Origin: an uncultured Candidatus Melainabacteria bacterium
Lineage (GTDB): Bacteria; Cyanobacteriota; Vampirovibrionia; Gastranaerophilales; Gastranaerophilaceae
Assembly (NCBI GenBank): GCA_934754655.1
Contig: CAKVIC010000002.1
Span: 62,001 to 126,000, forward strand
Direction of reading: 5' to 3'
Length of the DNA: 64,000 bases
Positions 18,764-26,140 of this stretch are shown in pieces; positions within the stretch are counted from its first letter, which is position 1; every line of letters starts with the position of its first letter. The position numbers were made by a program, and so were the translations under genes. The notes beneath the pieces were generated by a model, which ran no database searches, was not told where the DNA came from, and saw only the letters and a list, made by a program, of their open reading frames with translations.

Positions 18764-19117
18764 ATGTTTAACAATATAAACGATAACAACGAATTTTTAT
18801 ATAATTCACAGTTTGACAAACAATCAAACATAGTTAACATTGCAGCTCTTCGCGCAAATGTCAACAAAACAATAAAAACTGCATATTCAAATCCTTATGT
18901 AGACAAAACAGAGATTTCAGCCAACGCAATGGAGATGTTCCAAAGAGATTGTGATATCAATAAATTTACAAAAATTGCAATGGAACAGCGTGATGATGTT
19001 GCAGATACTTTAAGAGTTAAGGAACTTTTCACACAAGGTGTTAAAGATTTACTAGATGACAATGTTTTATCAAACCTTGTAACAAATTCTAAATTATGGG
19101 ATGATTTAGAACTTTAA
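18764..19117 (+). CDS. Hypothetical protein
   Basis: The product has 117 residues from ATG 18764, with TAGGGGA (18747-18753) upstream at a plausible distance. An in-frame TTG at 18755 is too close to that site. The sequence is soluble and helical, rich in Asn and Asp, with no recognised domain. It lies 18 nt before the TPR gene in the same direction, so the two may form an operon. Confidence 0.55.
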   Translation: MFNNINDNNEFLYNSQFDKQSNIVNIAALRANVNKTIKTAYSNPYVDKTEISANAMEMFQRDCDINKFTKIAMEQRDDVADTLRVKELFTQGVKDLLDDNVLSNLVTNSKLWDDLEL

Positions 19118-19135
19118 TTATGCTAGAATACATCT

Positions 19136-20317
19136 ATGACATCTAGTTTTTATATTAGGGATAATGAAGATGTAGAGAATGACAAGCCTAAAATTGCAAA
19201 ATCTTTGTTTGCAAAAGGTGATTATTCAGGTGCATTAAAAATATATTTAGACATTGCAAACGCCAGTTTTTCTCATAAAATTTTTTGTGAAATAGGCAAA
19301 TGTTATTATAAACTGAAAAATTTTGATGACGCTAAAGTGAATTTTGAACATTCAATATCGCTTGAGCCAGCAAGAAACATTTCTTATTTATATTTAGGCA
19401 ACATTTATTCTTTACAAAATAAAACAGAACTTGCTATAGAAAATTGGATTACTTTTTTTTCGTTTAAGCCGGAAGAAAGTTCTGTATCATTGAATTTAGC
19501 ACGCGCATATTTGAATAAAAATATGAAATTTTTATCTGATTTGTTTTTTGAAAAATATTTAAAATATGCTCCTCAAAAAGATTCCGAATTGTATATTGAA
19601 ATTCAACATACTTTTGAAAACTCAAATTTTTTAGCAAAAGAATTTTACCAAAAATCTTTACAAGCACTTTCTGCAAACGATAAAGACACTGCAATAAAAT
19701 CCTTAACTTATTCATTAGAAAATAACCCGCGTTTTTATGATTCTAATTTTTTGCTCGGCAAATTGTATTATGAACAAAAAGATTATATGCAAGCAATAAT
19801 ATATTTAAAACAAGCGCATTGCATTGATAAAAAATCTTTAGATACATTAGAATTACTTGCAACGTCGTTAATTGAATTAGGTGATTTTACAAGTGCTTAT
19901 TGTTGCTTGAAGCGTATTATTCCGCTTGTCATTAATAATCAAAAAGAATATTTAGAAATAATCAAAGCTATAAAATCTTTAGAGACAAGCATCGATTCTG
20001 TTAGCGCAAATTCACATTTAGAATGGGCAAAAAATTATTACGGTGATAATAATTATAATTTAGCATTATTTGAATACGAAAATTGTTTGATTCTTGATAA
20101 CAAATTATCAAAAGAATTGACTCCACAAATAGAAAAATTAAGACGCATGCTTAATCCTGAAAAATATATTATAGAGGCATGCTTTGAAAAAGGTGGTTAT
20201 GCTTATTCAAATGGCGAATACGCTCAATCAAATAAGTATTTTTCAAAAATCATGAAATTAACAGCCACGCATACTTCAGAATATAAAATAGCAAAATCAA
20301 GGTTGGTCAATGTTTAA
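19136..20317 (+). CDS. TPR-repeat protein
   Basis: The product has 393 residues composed of tandem helical pairs. TPR signatures are visible in several places, for example G-K-C-Y-Y-K-L-K-N-F-D-D-A, L-G-N-I-Y-S-L-Q and L-G-K-L-Y-Y-E-Q-K-D-Y. There is no signal peptide or membrane span. TPR arrays mediate protein-protein contacts; the partner is unknown. It overlaps the next gene by 8 nt, which suggests co-expression with the YkgJ-like protein. Confidence 0.75.
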   Translation: MTSSFYIRDNEDVENDKPKIAKSLFAKGDYSGALKIYLDIANASFSHKIFCEIGKCYYKLKNFDDAKVNFEHSISLEPARNISYLYLGNIYSLQNKTELAIENWITFFSFKPEESSVSLNLARAYLNKNMKFLSDLFFEKYLKYAPQKDSELYIEIQHTFENSNFLAKEFYQKSLQALSANDKDTAIKSLTYSLENNPRFYDSNFLLGKLYYEQKDYMQAIIYLKQAHCIDKKSLDTLELLATSLIELGDFTSAYCCLKRIIPLVINNQKEYLEIIKAIKSLETSIDSVSANSHLEWAKNYYGDNNYNLALFEYENCLILDNKLSKELTPQIEKLRRMLNPEKYIIEACFEKGGYAYSNGEYAQSNKYFSKIMKLTATHTSEYKIAKSRLVNV

Positions 20318-20747
20318 CAAATTAAAAAAACTTTTTTATTTATATATTCTAAGACGAAAATATTACCGTACAGGCAGTTGTAATGCTTGTGGCAGATGTT
20401 GTAAAAAGATTTATGTAAAACATAAAAACGTTATCCAAACAGAAGAAGAATTTAAACGCTTACAACTATTGCATCCATTTTATACATACTTAAAAATTGT
20501 AGATAAGGATGAGACAGGCTTGGTGTTTGAATGCATGAATCTTGATGAAACCACACATAAGTGCAAAATTCACAAAAATCGCCCTGGAATTTGCCGACGA
20601 TATCCGCAAGAAGAATTATTTATGATGGGTGGAACATTGGCTGAACATTGCGGTTACAAACTTGAACCAATAGAAAAATTTGAAGAAGTTTTCGAAAAAA
20701 TTCAAAAAAGAAATAAAAAAACTAAAAACCAAAATATTGACTTATAA
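20310..20747 (+). CDS. YkgJ-family Cys-cluster protein
   Basis: The product has 145 residues. It contains C-N-A-C-G-R-C-C (the C-x2-C-x2-CC signature), then F-E-C-M-N, H-K-C-K-I-H-x-N-R-P-G-I-C-R-R-Y-P. This is the pattern of the YkgJ family, thought to bind zinc or an iron-sulfur cluster. A basic N-terminal stretch precedes it. The biochemical role of the family is not established. Confidence 0.8.
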   Translation: MFNKLKKLFYLYILRRKYYRTGSCNACGRCCKKIYVKHKNVIQTEEEFKRLQLLHPFYTYLKIVDKDETGLVFECMNLDETTHKCKIHKNRPGICRRYPQEELFMMGGTLAEHCGYKLEPIEKFEEVFEKIQKRNKKTKNQNIDL

Positions 20748-20820
20748 TCACCTTTATAATATTATTGACTTGTTGGTTAAAAAACTTCTTTGGAAGGCGC
20801 TAGATTAACAAGTGGTTCAA

Positions 20821-21067
20821 TTGAAAATTGAATAAGTTACGCTCCAGTGGCACTCTGCCGACGAGGAAGATTGAGTATCTTCCGAGGAGAGGGGAGGTAG
20901 ACAAGTCTACCGATTCCGCTGTTGTGTTTTGAAAATTGAATAAGTTACGCTCCAGTGGCACTCTGCCGACGAGGAAGATTGAGTATCTTCCGAGGAGAGG
21001 GGAGGTAGACAAGTCTACCGATTCCGCTGTTGTGTTTTGAAAATTGAATAAGTTACGCTCCAGTGGC
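20821..21067 (+). repeat. Tandem 108-bp repeat leading into tRNA-Leu
   Basis: Two complete 108-bp units start at 20821 and 20929; a third start at 21037 runs into the tRNA. Each unit contains a leader (TTGAAAATTGAATAAGTTAC), the first 11 nt of tRNA-Leu (GCTCCAGTGGC at 20841, 20949 and 21057) and a 41-nt core starting ACTCTGCCGACGAGG (20852-20892, 20960-21000). The core folds as GGAAGAT-TGAGT-ATCTTCC. After it comes GGTAGACAAGTCTACC with GATTCCGC. GTCTACCGATTCCGC (20905-20919, 21013-21027) is the exact inverse complement of tRNA-Leu 21066-21080. The same core occurs before the CAT tRNA at 35 kb. Confidence 0.9.
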
Positions 21068-21146
21068 GGAATCGGTAGACGCGTTGGACTTAAAATCCAA
21101 TCGGGGTTCACCCTCGGTGCCAGTTCAAGTCTGGCCTGGAGCACCA
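21057..21146 (+). tRNA. tRNA-Leu (anticodon TAA)
   Basis: A 90-nt class II tRNA with encoded CCA. The acceptor GCTCCAG (21057-21063) pairs with CTGGAGC (21136-21142). The D-arm has GGTAGAC, the anticodon loop CTTAAAA gives TAA, the variable arm is long, and the T-arm contains GTTCAAGTC. Its first 11 nt are also the end of a repeated unit upstream. Confidence 0.95.
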
Positions 21147-21149
21147 TTA

Positions 21150-21178
21150 AAGACAAGGTTTGCACCTTGTCTTTTTTT
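21150..21178 (+). terminator. Rho-independent terminator of tRNA-Leu
   Basis: AGACAAGG (21151-21158) pairs with CCTTGTCT (21164-21171), followed by a T run. Confidence 0.85.
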
Positions 21179-21261
21179 ATTAAATAATTTAAATAATCAA
21201 CATAATAGAAAAAATAATATAGCCAGACACTTTTTTAATATATTAAAATTAAATATAATAA

Positions 21262-21289
21262 AAAAAAGACCACTTAGGCGGTCTTTTTT
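21262..21289. terminator. Bidirectional terminator hairpin
   Basis: An A-run with AGACC pairs with GGTCT and a T-run around ACTTAGGC. It closely resembles the terminator beside tRNA-Ala (23329-23358) and is likewise followed by TGGTGGAGAATA, so it was probably copied with that tRNA end. Confidence 0.7.
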
Positions 21290-21292
21290 AAA

Positions 21293-21311
21293 TGGTGGAG
21301 AATATGAGACT
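21293..21311 (-). repeat. Remnant of tRNA-Ala 3' end (possible att site)
   Basis: TGGTGGAGAATATGAGACT matches the 3' end of tRNA-Ala at 23362-23380 with one mismatch, in the same orientation and also next to a terminator-like hairpin. The rest of the tRNA is not present. It marks the left boundary of a 2.1-kb interval with the DUF3800 cassette. Confidence 0.65.
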
Positions 21312-21683
21312 GTATCGGATTATTGCTCCACACTCCGCCGCCACTCACTCAATTTACTAACGTAAATCAATGTTTGTTTCGCTCCGTGCTACTTCGGCGT
21401 TCCGCTTTGCTCCAGCCTACGCAAAATCCTCTAAACTCCTTTAAATATACTTACGTACATTGGGAGTCCTCGTCCAGCCATACTCTTACAAAATAAAATA
21501 CAGGATAACAAAGTTATCCTGTATTTTATTTGGACGTTTCGGAACGACATTCGAACATTTTCACCTCGTTTTTATTACGATAATGAGTATGAAAAATTAA
21601 TCATTTTTTACAATATTAATCTTTTAAAACTAACACATTCTCAAAAGCATGTGATATAATTGATAAACAAAGAAAGGGAAATT
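21312..21683. other. Gap with GC-rich repeat remnant and hairpin
   Basis: No gene is supported. About 21330-21480 is GC-richer than its flanks, with words such as TTCGCTCCGTGCTACTTCGG, similar in style to the repeat block near 25.7 kb. A perfect 15-bp stem, AAAATACAGGATAAC (21495-21509) with GTTATCCTGTATTTT (21513-21527), is probably a terminator. Confidence 0.55.
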
Positions 21684-22406
21684 ATGGTTTCGGAAATTAA
21701 TGTATATTGTGATGAAAGTTGTCACTTAATGAACGATTCTTCTAATATTATGGTGATAGGAGGAATAACGTGTCCTTCTGAATTCAGAAAAAAAATATAT
21801 AATGATATTAGAAATTTAAAGATAAAGCATAATATATCAAAATATGCCGAAATAAAATGGACAAAAGTTTCATTTTCTAAAGAAGCATTTTATCTTGAAT
21901 TAATTGACTATTTCTTTGACAATCCTTATTTAGGTTTTAGAGCTATATTTTTTGAAAAAAATGAATTGGATCATAAAAAATATAATCAAACTTTTGATGA
22001 TTTTTACTATAAAATGTACTATCTAATGCTAAAAGGCATTTTTGAATCTAATTGTCAATATAATATATTTTTAGATATAAAAGATACACAAGGATTTAAG
22101 AAAATAAATCTTTTGAAAGAAATTTGTAATCGATTGCAAAAAAGAAAAGAATATTCTTACGAGTTAGTAAAAAAAATCCAAGAGGTTCGCTCACACGAAA
22201 TTGAACTTATACAACTTGCGGATTTGTTTATAGGTGCTGTTGGATATATAAATCGAAATCTTCATTCTAATCAAACAAAAATCAAATTTATTCAATATCT
22301 AAGACAAAAAAGTGGATATTCACTGACTACTTCTACATTTTTAAAAGAAAGTAAATTTAATCTATTTCATTGGGAACCACAAAGGGAGACTATGATATGG
22401 GATTAA
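21684..22406 (+). CDS. DUF3800 family protein (predicted RNase H-like)
   Basis: The product has 240 residues from ATG 21684, with AAAGGGA upstream. The N-terminal Y-C-D-E-S strand and the C-terminal I-E-L-I-Q-L-A-D-L-F-I-G-A segment are the two acidic clusters typical of DUF3800, predicted to adopt an RNase H-like fold. Proteins of this family are often carried on mobile and defence-related DNA. It overlaps the next gene by 10 nt, a coupled pair. Activity is inferred, not shown. Confidence 0.75.
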   Translation: MVSEINVYCDESCHLMNDSSNIMVIGGITCPSEFRKKIYNDIRNLKIKHNISKYAEIKWTKVSFSKEAFYLELIDYFFDNPYLGFRAIFFEKNELDHKKYNQTFDDFYYKMYYLMLKGIFESNCQYNIFLDIKDTQGFKKINLLKEICNRLQKRKEYSYELVKKIQEVRSHEIELIQLADLFIGAVGYINRNLHSNQTKIKFIQYLRQKSGYSLTTSTFLKESKFNLFHWEPQRETMIWD

Positions 22407-22882
22407 GTTTGCCACCTTTAGTGAAATACGAAAATTTTGAATCAGATGAAGACTTTTTAAATACCCTTTATGAATATTTTAAAGCCGATTTTGTCATTAA
22501 TAAACCTAAATATAAGGGCATACCATTAAGATTGAAAAGAATGCCTTTAAGAAATGAGAGAGAATCGACATTTTATCATGTAACAACGAAAGGCGATAAT
22601 GAAGAAAATCGTCAAATTGACATTCCAAGAGCCGAAAGAATTCGCTGGATAAAACCTATTATTGAATCTAATGATAAAACTCTTTTAACGTGGGAAAACT
22701 CACGAAAAAACGAAGATAACATATTAATATTTCACGAAGTAGAAAATTTTCTTATAGTGCTAAGAAAACGAAAACAAGGTTTTATGTTTTGGACATCTTA
22801 CTATGTTGATAAATGTTACAAGCATAAATTATTAAAAGAATACAATAATTATCATAATAAACTGAAAACGCCCCTTTACTAA
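22397..22882 (+). CDS. Possible BECR-fold nuclease/toxin paired with DUF3800 gene
   Basis: The product has 161 residues from ATG 22397, with AAAGGGA (22381-22387) upstream and the start inside the previous gene. The second half (R-A-E-R-I-R-W-I-K-P-I-I-E, W-E-N, then V-L-R-K-R-K-Q-G and F-W-T-S-Y-Y-V-D) follows the strand order and late basic-aromatic motif of barnase/EndoU/colicin/RelE-type (BECR) phage-associated nucleases. The family call is tentative. Coupling to the DUF3800 gene within a tRNA-bounded cassette suggests a functional pair. Confidence 0.45.
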   Translation: MGLSLPPLVKYENFESDEDFLNTLYEYFKADFVINKPKYKGIPLRLKRMPLRNERESTFYHVTTKGDNEENRQIDIPRAERIRWIKPIIESNDKTLLTWENSRKNEDNILIFHEVENFLIVLRKRKQGFMFWTSYYVDKCYKHKLLKEYNNYHNKLKTPLY

Positions 22883-22997
22883 GGGACGTAATCGTTTCTC
22901 TTTCTACAACATGGTAGATGAGCTACTTATATTATGACATACTTAATATTGAAAGTAAAGAGGTTTTGTAAAAAAATGTTACACAATCTTGACAAAT

Positions 22998-23165
22998 TTA
23001 CAAACGTCGTGTATCATGTGAATTTTTTATGTCATGTTTATTTCTTACCCACTCTTGAAATTTTGCTTCAATTTCAGGATTTGAATAAAATCTTTCAAGC
23101 ATTTCATACCAATGTAAACCTATAATTCTTCCTTCTTCTTTGCTAATTAATGAAACATCAATCAT
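22998..23165 (-). CDS. Small soluble hypothetical protein
   Basis: The product has 55 residues from the ATG at 23163-23165, preceded by AAAGGAG, a strong ribosome site. It starts M-I-D-V-S-L and contains G-L-H-W-Y-E-M-L-E-R-F-Y. The sequence is helical and charged, with no family recognised. It lies inside the interval bounded by the tRNA-Ala end repeats, opposite in direction to the DUF3800 pair. Confidence 0.5.
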   Translation of the reverse strand: MIDVSLISKEEGRIIGLHWYEMLERFYSNPEIEAKFQEWVRNKHDIKNSHDTRRL

Positions 23166-23328
23166 TTTAACTCCTTTCACTGTATTTTGTTTCTAAAAAG
23201 TTCGATTCTCCTATGCTATCTAAAAAAGAAAAATCTCTCAAGTCCACGCTATAACTTCGATAGAGACTATTTTATTAAAATACAAAATAACAAATTTTTC
23301 GAATCGGCTAAAACACTGTAAAGACTAC

Positions 23329-23358
23329 AAAAAAGAGACCTTTAAAGGTCTCTTTTTT
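23329..23358 (-). terminator. Terminator of tRNA-Ala
   Basis: GAGACCTTT pairs with AAAGGTCTC (23335-23352) with A and T runs on either side. It lies directly after the tRNA 3' end on the minus strand. Confidence 0.85.
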
Positions 23359-23361
23359 AAT

Positions 23362-23437
23362 TGGTGGAGAATAGGAGACTCGAACTCCTAACCCCCTGCG
23401 TGCAAAGCAGGTGCTCTACCAATTGAGCTAATCCCCC
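23362..23437 (-). tRNA. tRNA-Ala (anticodon TGC)
   Basis: A 76-nt tRNA with encoded CCA on the minus strand. The acceptor GGGGGAT pairs with ATTCTCC (with G-T pairs). The D-loop has TTGGTAGAGC, the anticodon loop TTTGCAC gives TGC, and the T-arm has GTTCGAGTC. Confidence 0.93.
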
Positions 23438-23568
23438 ATATTGAGGCGCAACCTTTTTCTTTCGGCTACATTTATTATAATACATGCTAATTTTTTTTTG
23501 TAAAGCTATTTTTTTAATATTTTTTTACATTTTTGATTTATGTACAAATTTTTATGTAAAATATAATT

Positions 23569-24363
23569 ATGATTAAATTAGTTGCAACAGATATTGATGG
23601 TACAATTTTGATTCCTGAAGGCGAATTTAGGCGCCCAGTTATTGATTGCATAAAAAAACTCTCTGACTGCGGAATTAAAGTTGTTCTTGTTACAGGACGT
23701 ATGAATTCAGCAGCAAAGCTTATTGCTAAAGATTTAGGATTACATACCCCCGTAATAAGCTATCAAGGGGGGCTTATCATGCAAGATGATAAAATTTTGT
23801 ATGAAAAATATCTTTCAGAATCTCAATGTGAACGTATTCTTGATTGGGCAAAACAAGAAAAAATTCATATAAATTTATATAATGAAGATTGCTTATATTC
23901 TGAAAAAGATTGCTACGAAGTTCAACGCTATTGCAAAAATTTACACACAGTTTTTAAAGTTAAAGAGTTTGATAAAATAAAAAAAACTCGCATAAACAAG
24001 CTTTTAGCAATTGATTATGAAAACCCTCAAAGAATTAACAAATACGAAAAAGAATTACAAAGGGTTTTTCCTGATATAAATATTGTAAAATCAACTCCAT
24101 ATTTTCTTGAATTTTCTAATCTTGAAGCGACAAAAGCACATGCAGTTTCTTTTTTACAAAATTATTGGAATATCAAAAAGGAAGAAACATTATCAATTGG
24201 TGACCAAAATAATGATATAACTTTACTTAAAGCCGGTGGTATAAAAATTGCGATGGGAAATGCAACAGAAGAATTAAAATCAATCGCTGATGAAATTACA
24301 GACACCGTATACAATGATGGTTTTGTAAAAGCTATAGACAAGCATTGTTTTAAATCAACTTAA
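23569..24363 (+). CDS. Cof-type HAD-IIB phosphatase
   Basis: The protein has 264 residues. HAD motif I is D-I-D-G-T (D8 nucleophile), motif II is V-L-V-T-G-R, and motif IV is G-D-Q-N-N-D. A IIB-type cap domain occupies about residues 85-185 between motifs II and III. Cof-like enzymes dephosphorylate sugar phosphates, pyridoxal phosphate or related small molecules in the cytoplasm. The substrate is not predictable. Confidence 0.88.
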   Translation: MIKLVATDIDGTILIPEGEFRRPVIDCIKKLSDCGIKVVLVTGRMNSAAKLIAKDLGLHTPVISYQGGLIMQDDKILYEKYLSESQCERILDWAKQEKIHINLYNEDCLYSEKDCYEVQRYCKNLHTVFKVKEFDKIKKTRINKLLAIDYENPQRINKYEKELQRVFPDINIVKSTPYFLEFSNLEATKAHAVSFLQNYWNIKKEETLSIGDQNNDITLLKAGGIKIAMGNATEELKSIADEITDTVYNDGFVKAIDKHCFKST

Positions 24364-24457
24364 AAAATCAATAATTTGCTTTATAGACTTGCACAAGTTA
24401 GGTATTATATTGTATTATATAAAGAGAAAATAAATAAGAAGAAGCGCGAGGAAATAT

Positions 24458-25330
24458 ATGAACAATATTATAATTTATTCAACAAAACCTATTCAAGAAA
24501 TTGAACATATTCTTATGGACATTGATGATGTCGAGGTAAAAAATGTTTCAGCAAACCAAATTAAAGATTATGCGACTTTATCTCCATCTTTGATTATTGT
24601 TGAATCTATTGATTCTGTTAAAGATGCGCTAATGACAAATAAATTTCCATGCCCAATTTTGTTTTTAACAAAAGCTCGCAGAGATTTCACAGTAAGAGCA
24701 GAAGGACATGATTTTATAGAAGATTATAAAAATAAAGACGAACTTATCACGCGTGTAAAAGCTTTATTACGAATTAAAGCTTTAAAAGACAAATTAGAAC
24801 GCGTTTCTACAACCGATGATTTAACCGGTTTGCATAATAGAAAATATTTACAAGAACGTTTAGAAGAAGAAATTTCTCGTTCAAGACGTTATGGCACAAA
24901 GCTTTCATGTATATTATTTGATCTCGATCATTTCAAAGCTGTAAATGATATTTATGGCTATGAATGGGGCGATATTTTATTGAAAAATATTGCAAACAAA
25001 TTACACGCAATAGTCAGAAAAGAAGATATTTTAACACGCTATGGTGACGAAGAATTTTTACTTATTCTTCCAAACACTTCTGAGGACAATGCATTCTTGT
25101 TTGGTGAAAGATTCCGACGCGAAGTCGAAAAAATGGAATTTATACCACAAGGCGAAGAAGAACCTCATAAAGTTACAATTTCAGGCGGAATTTCAACATA
25201 TCCTTGTATGCCAGACGTTGATGAAGATGCAAATACTATAATCAGATACGCAGAACATGCTCTTTATAATGCAAAACATAGAGGCAGAAATAAAATAGTT
25301 CAATTCTCACAAATGAACCTAGAAATGTAA
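24458..25330 (+). CDS. Receiver-like plus GGDEF domain protein with altered signature
   Basis: The product has 290 residues from ATG 24458 with GAGGAA upstream. Residues 1-110 look like a worn response-regulator receiver with no clear phospho-Asp context. Residues ~120-285 are a GGDEF domain: T-T-D-D-L-T-G-L-H-N-R, F-D-L-D-H-F-K, N-D-x-Y-G. The active-site loop reads R-Y-G-D-E-E-F (residues 194-200), so the second Gly of GG[DE]EF is Asp. The domain synthesises c-di-GMP when intact; this change could impair it. It may be a reduced-activity cyclase or a receptor. Confidence 0.8.
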   Translation: MNNIIIYSTKPIQEIEHILMDIDDVEVKNVSANQIKDYATLSPSLIIVESIDSVKDALMTNKFPCPILFLTKARRDFTVRAEGHDFIEDYKNKDELITRVKALLRIKALKDKLERVSTTDDLTGLHNRKYLQERLEEEISRSRRYGTKLSCILFDLDHFKAVNDIYGYEWGDILLKNIANKLHAIVRKEDILTRYGDEEFLLILPNTSEDNAFLFGERFRREVEKMEFIPQGEEEPHKVTISGGISTYPCMPDVDEDANTIIRYAEHALYNAKHRGRNKIVQFSQMNLEM

Positions 25331-25347
25331 TCGAACGAATTTTGTTA

Positions 25348-25466
25348 GCAAAATTTGAAGGTAATATTTGAAAAACATTAACAGCAAGAGCATTGACGAG
25401 AACTCCTAAATTAAGTATTTTAGCTCTTGGTGCAGTCGAAGGTATATATGCTTTATCAAATGTCAC
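25348..25466 (+). pseudogene. Internal fragment of the 276-aa family
   Basis: In one frame the sequence gives A-K-F-E-G-N-I-stop-K-T-L-T-A-R-A-L-T-R-T-P-K then L-S-I-L-A-L-G-A-V-E-G. This matches the middle of the protein at 1125-1955 (A-K-V-F-E-G-N-K-F-G-T-L-T-A-R-A-L-T-R-T-P-K). An in-frame TGA at 25369 and lack of both ends show a dead fragment, here on the plus strand beside a second copy of the GC-rich repeat. Confidence 0.75.
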
Positions 25467-25496
25467 AGATGCTGAAACAAGTGACTCATGACAAAT
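25467..25496 (+). repeat. 30-bp direct repeat, copy 1
   Basis: AGATGCTGAAACAAGTGACT followed by CATGACAAAT. It recurs with one mismatch at 25641-25670, 174 bp away. Function unknown. Confidence 0.7.
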
Positions 25497-25504
25497 AACG
25501 AATG

Positions 25505-25815
25505 ATTTTTTACAAATAAAACACGTCTGCAAATCCACGGTTCATTTTTCCTGTCATCCTGAATTTATTTCAGGATCTGACAAATGAACTGGTGTTAATA
25601 TAGGTAATAAGCTTGATTAATACAAGGTTCAACGTCGGTAAGATACTGAAACAAGTGACTCATGACAAATTGTTTTACCGCAAATCCGCCTCTTGGATTT
25701 GCTCCGCGCTCAGGAAGTTTCGCTTTCGAACCTGCGGTTCTTGTCAGCTCAATTCCTTCGCTATCCGGACTAACTCACTTCGCTCGCGTCGTCCGTACGC
25801 AAATCCGCTAACCAG
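25505..25815. repeat. GC-rich dispersed repeat block, second copy
   Basis: It begins with an inverted match to 645-668 (ACAAATAAAACACGTCTGCAA region). It includes a TGTCATCCTGAA/TTCAGGAT hairpin (25553-25576), the second 30-bp repeat (25641-25670) and several GCAAATCCGC words (25680, 25798). No convincing gene is present. It separates the pseudogene fragment from a truncated minus-strand frame. Confidence 0.55.
25641..25670 (+). repeat. 30-bp direct repeat, copy 2
   Basis: AGATACTGAAACAAGTGACT then CATGACAAAT; one mismatch from the copy at 25467-25496. Confidence 0.7.
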
Positions 25816-26026
25816 CGATAGCACGCCTTGACAACATTGCCGGATCAGCAATTGCCGTTGTGTAAATTGAATATTCATTATTTGGCGCAAAATATTTTCG
25901 TATAGCTGCTTGATTTGTTATTTTTTCGTAACATGCGAAAGAATCAACATTATCCTTAATAAAGCCTGCAAAAACCTTTTGCTTGTGGGACAAATCATAG
26001 TCCTTAAGATTCTTGACGATATACAT
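25808..26026 (-). pseudogene. Short hypothetical, probably 3'-truncated by the repeat
   Basis: A 72-codon frame starts M-Y-I-V-K-N-L-K-D-Y-D-L-S and ends in S-R-R-A-I-A-G. The last residues are encoded by repeat DNA (GCGGATTTGCG side), and the normal C-terminus appears to have been replaced. No family is recognised and the ribosome site is weak. It may be a remnant or a very small real gene. Confidence 0.4.
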
Positions 26027-26140
26027 ATACCTATATTATATAACCTTTAAATATTATTTAACATAGTTTTACTAAAAATATTTACAATTTGAAACAATAT
26101 ATATTTATGATAAAATTACTGTTAAATTAAAGGAGAGTAT

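Noticed and set aside
20821..21036. Tandem repeats as a CRISPR array
   Set aside because: Only two full 108-bp units with no unique spacers; the repeat includes tRNA sequence.
20800..21165. Minus-strand frame across the Leu repeat
   Set aside because: It is created by the repeat and includes the tRNA antisense; the same peptide words recur at 35 kb only because the core recurs.
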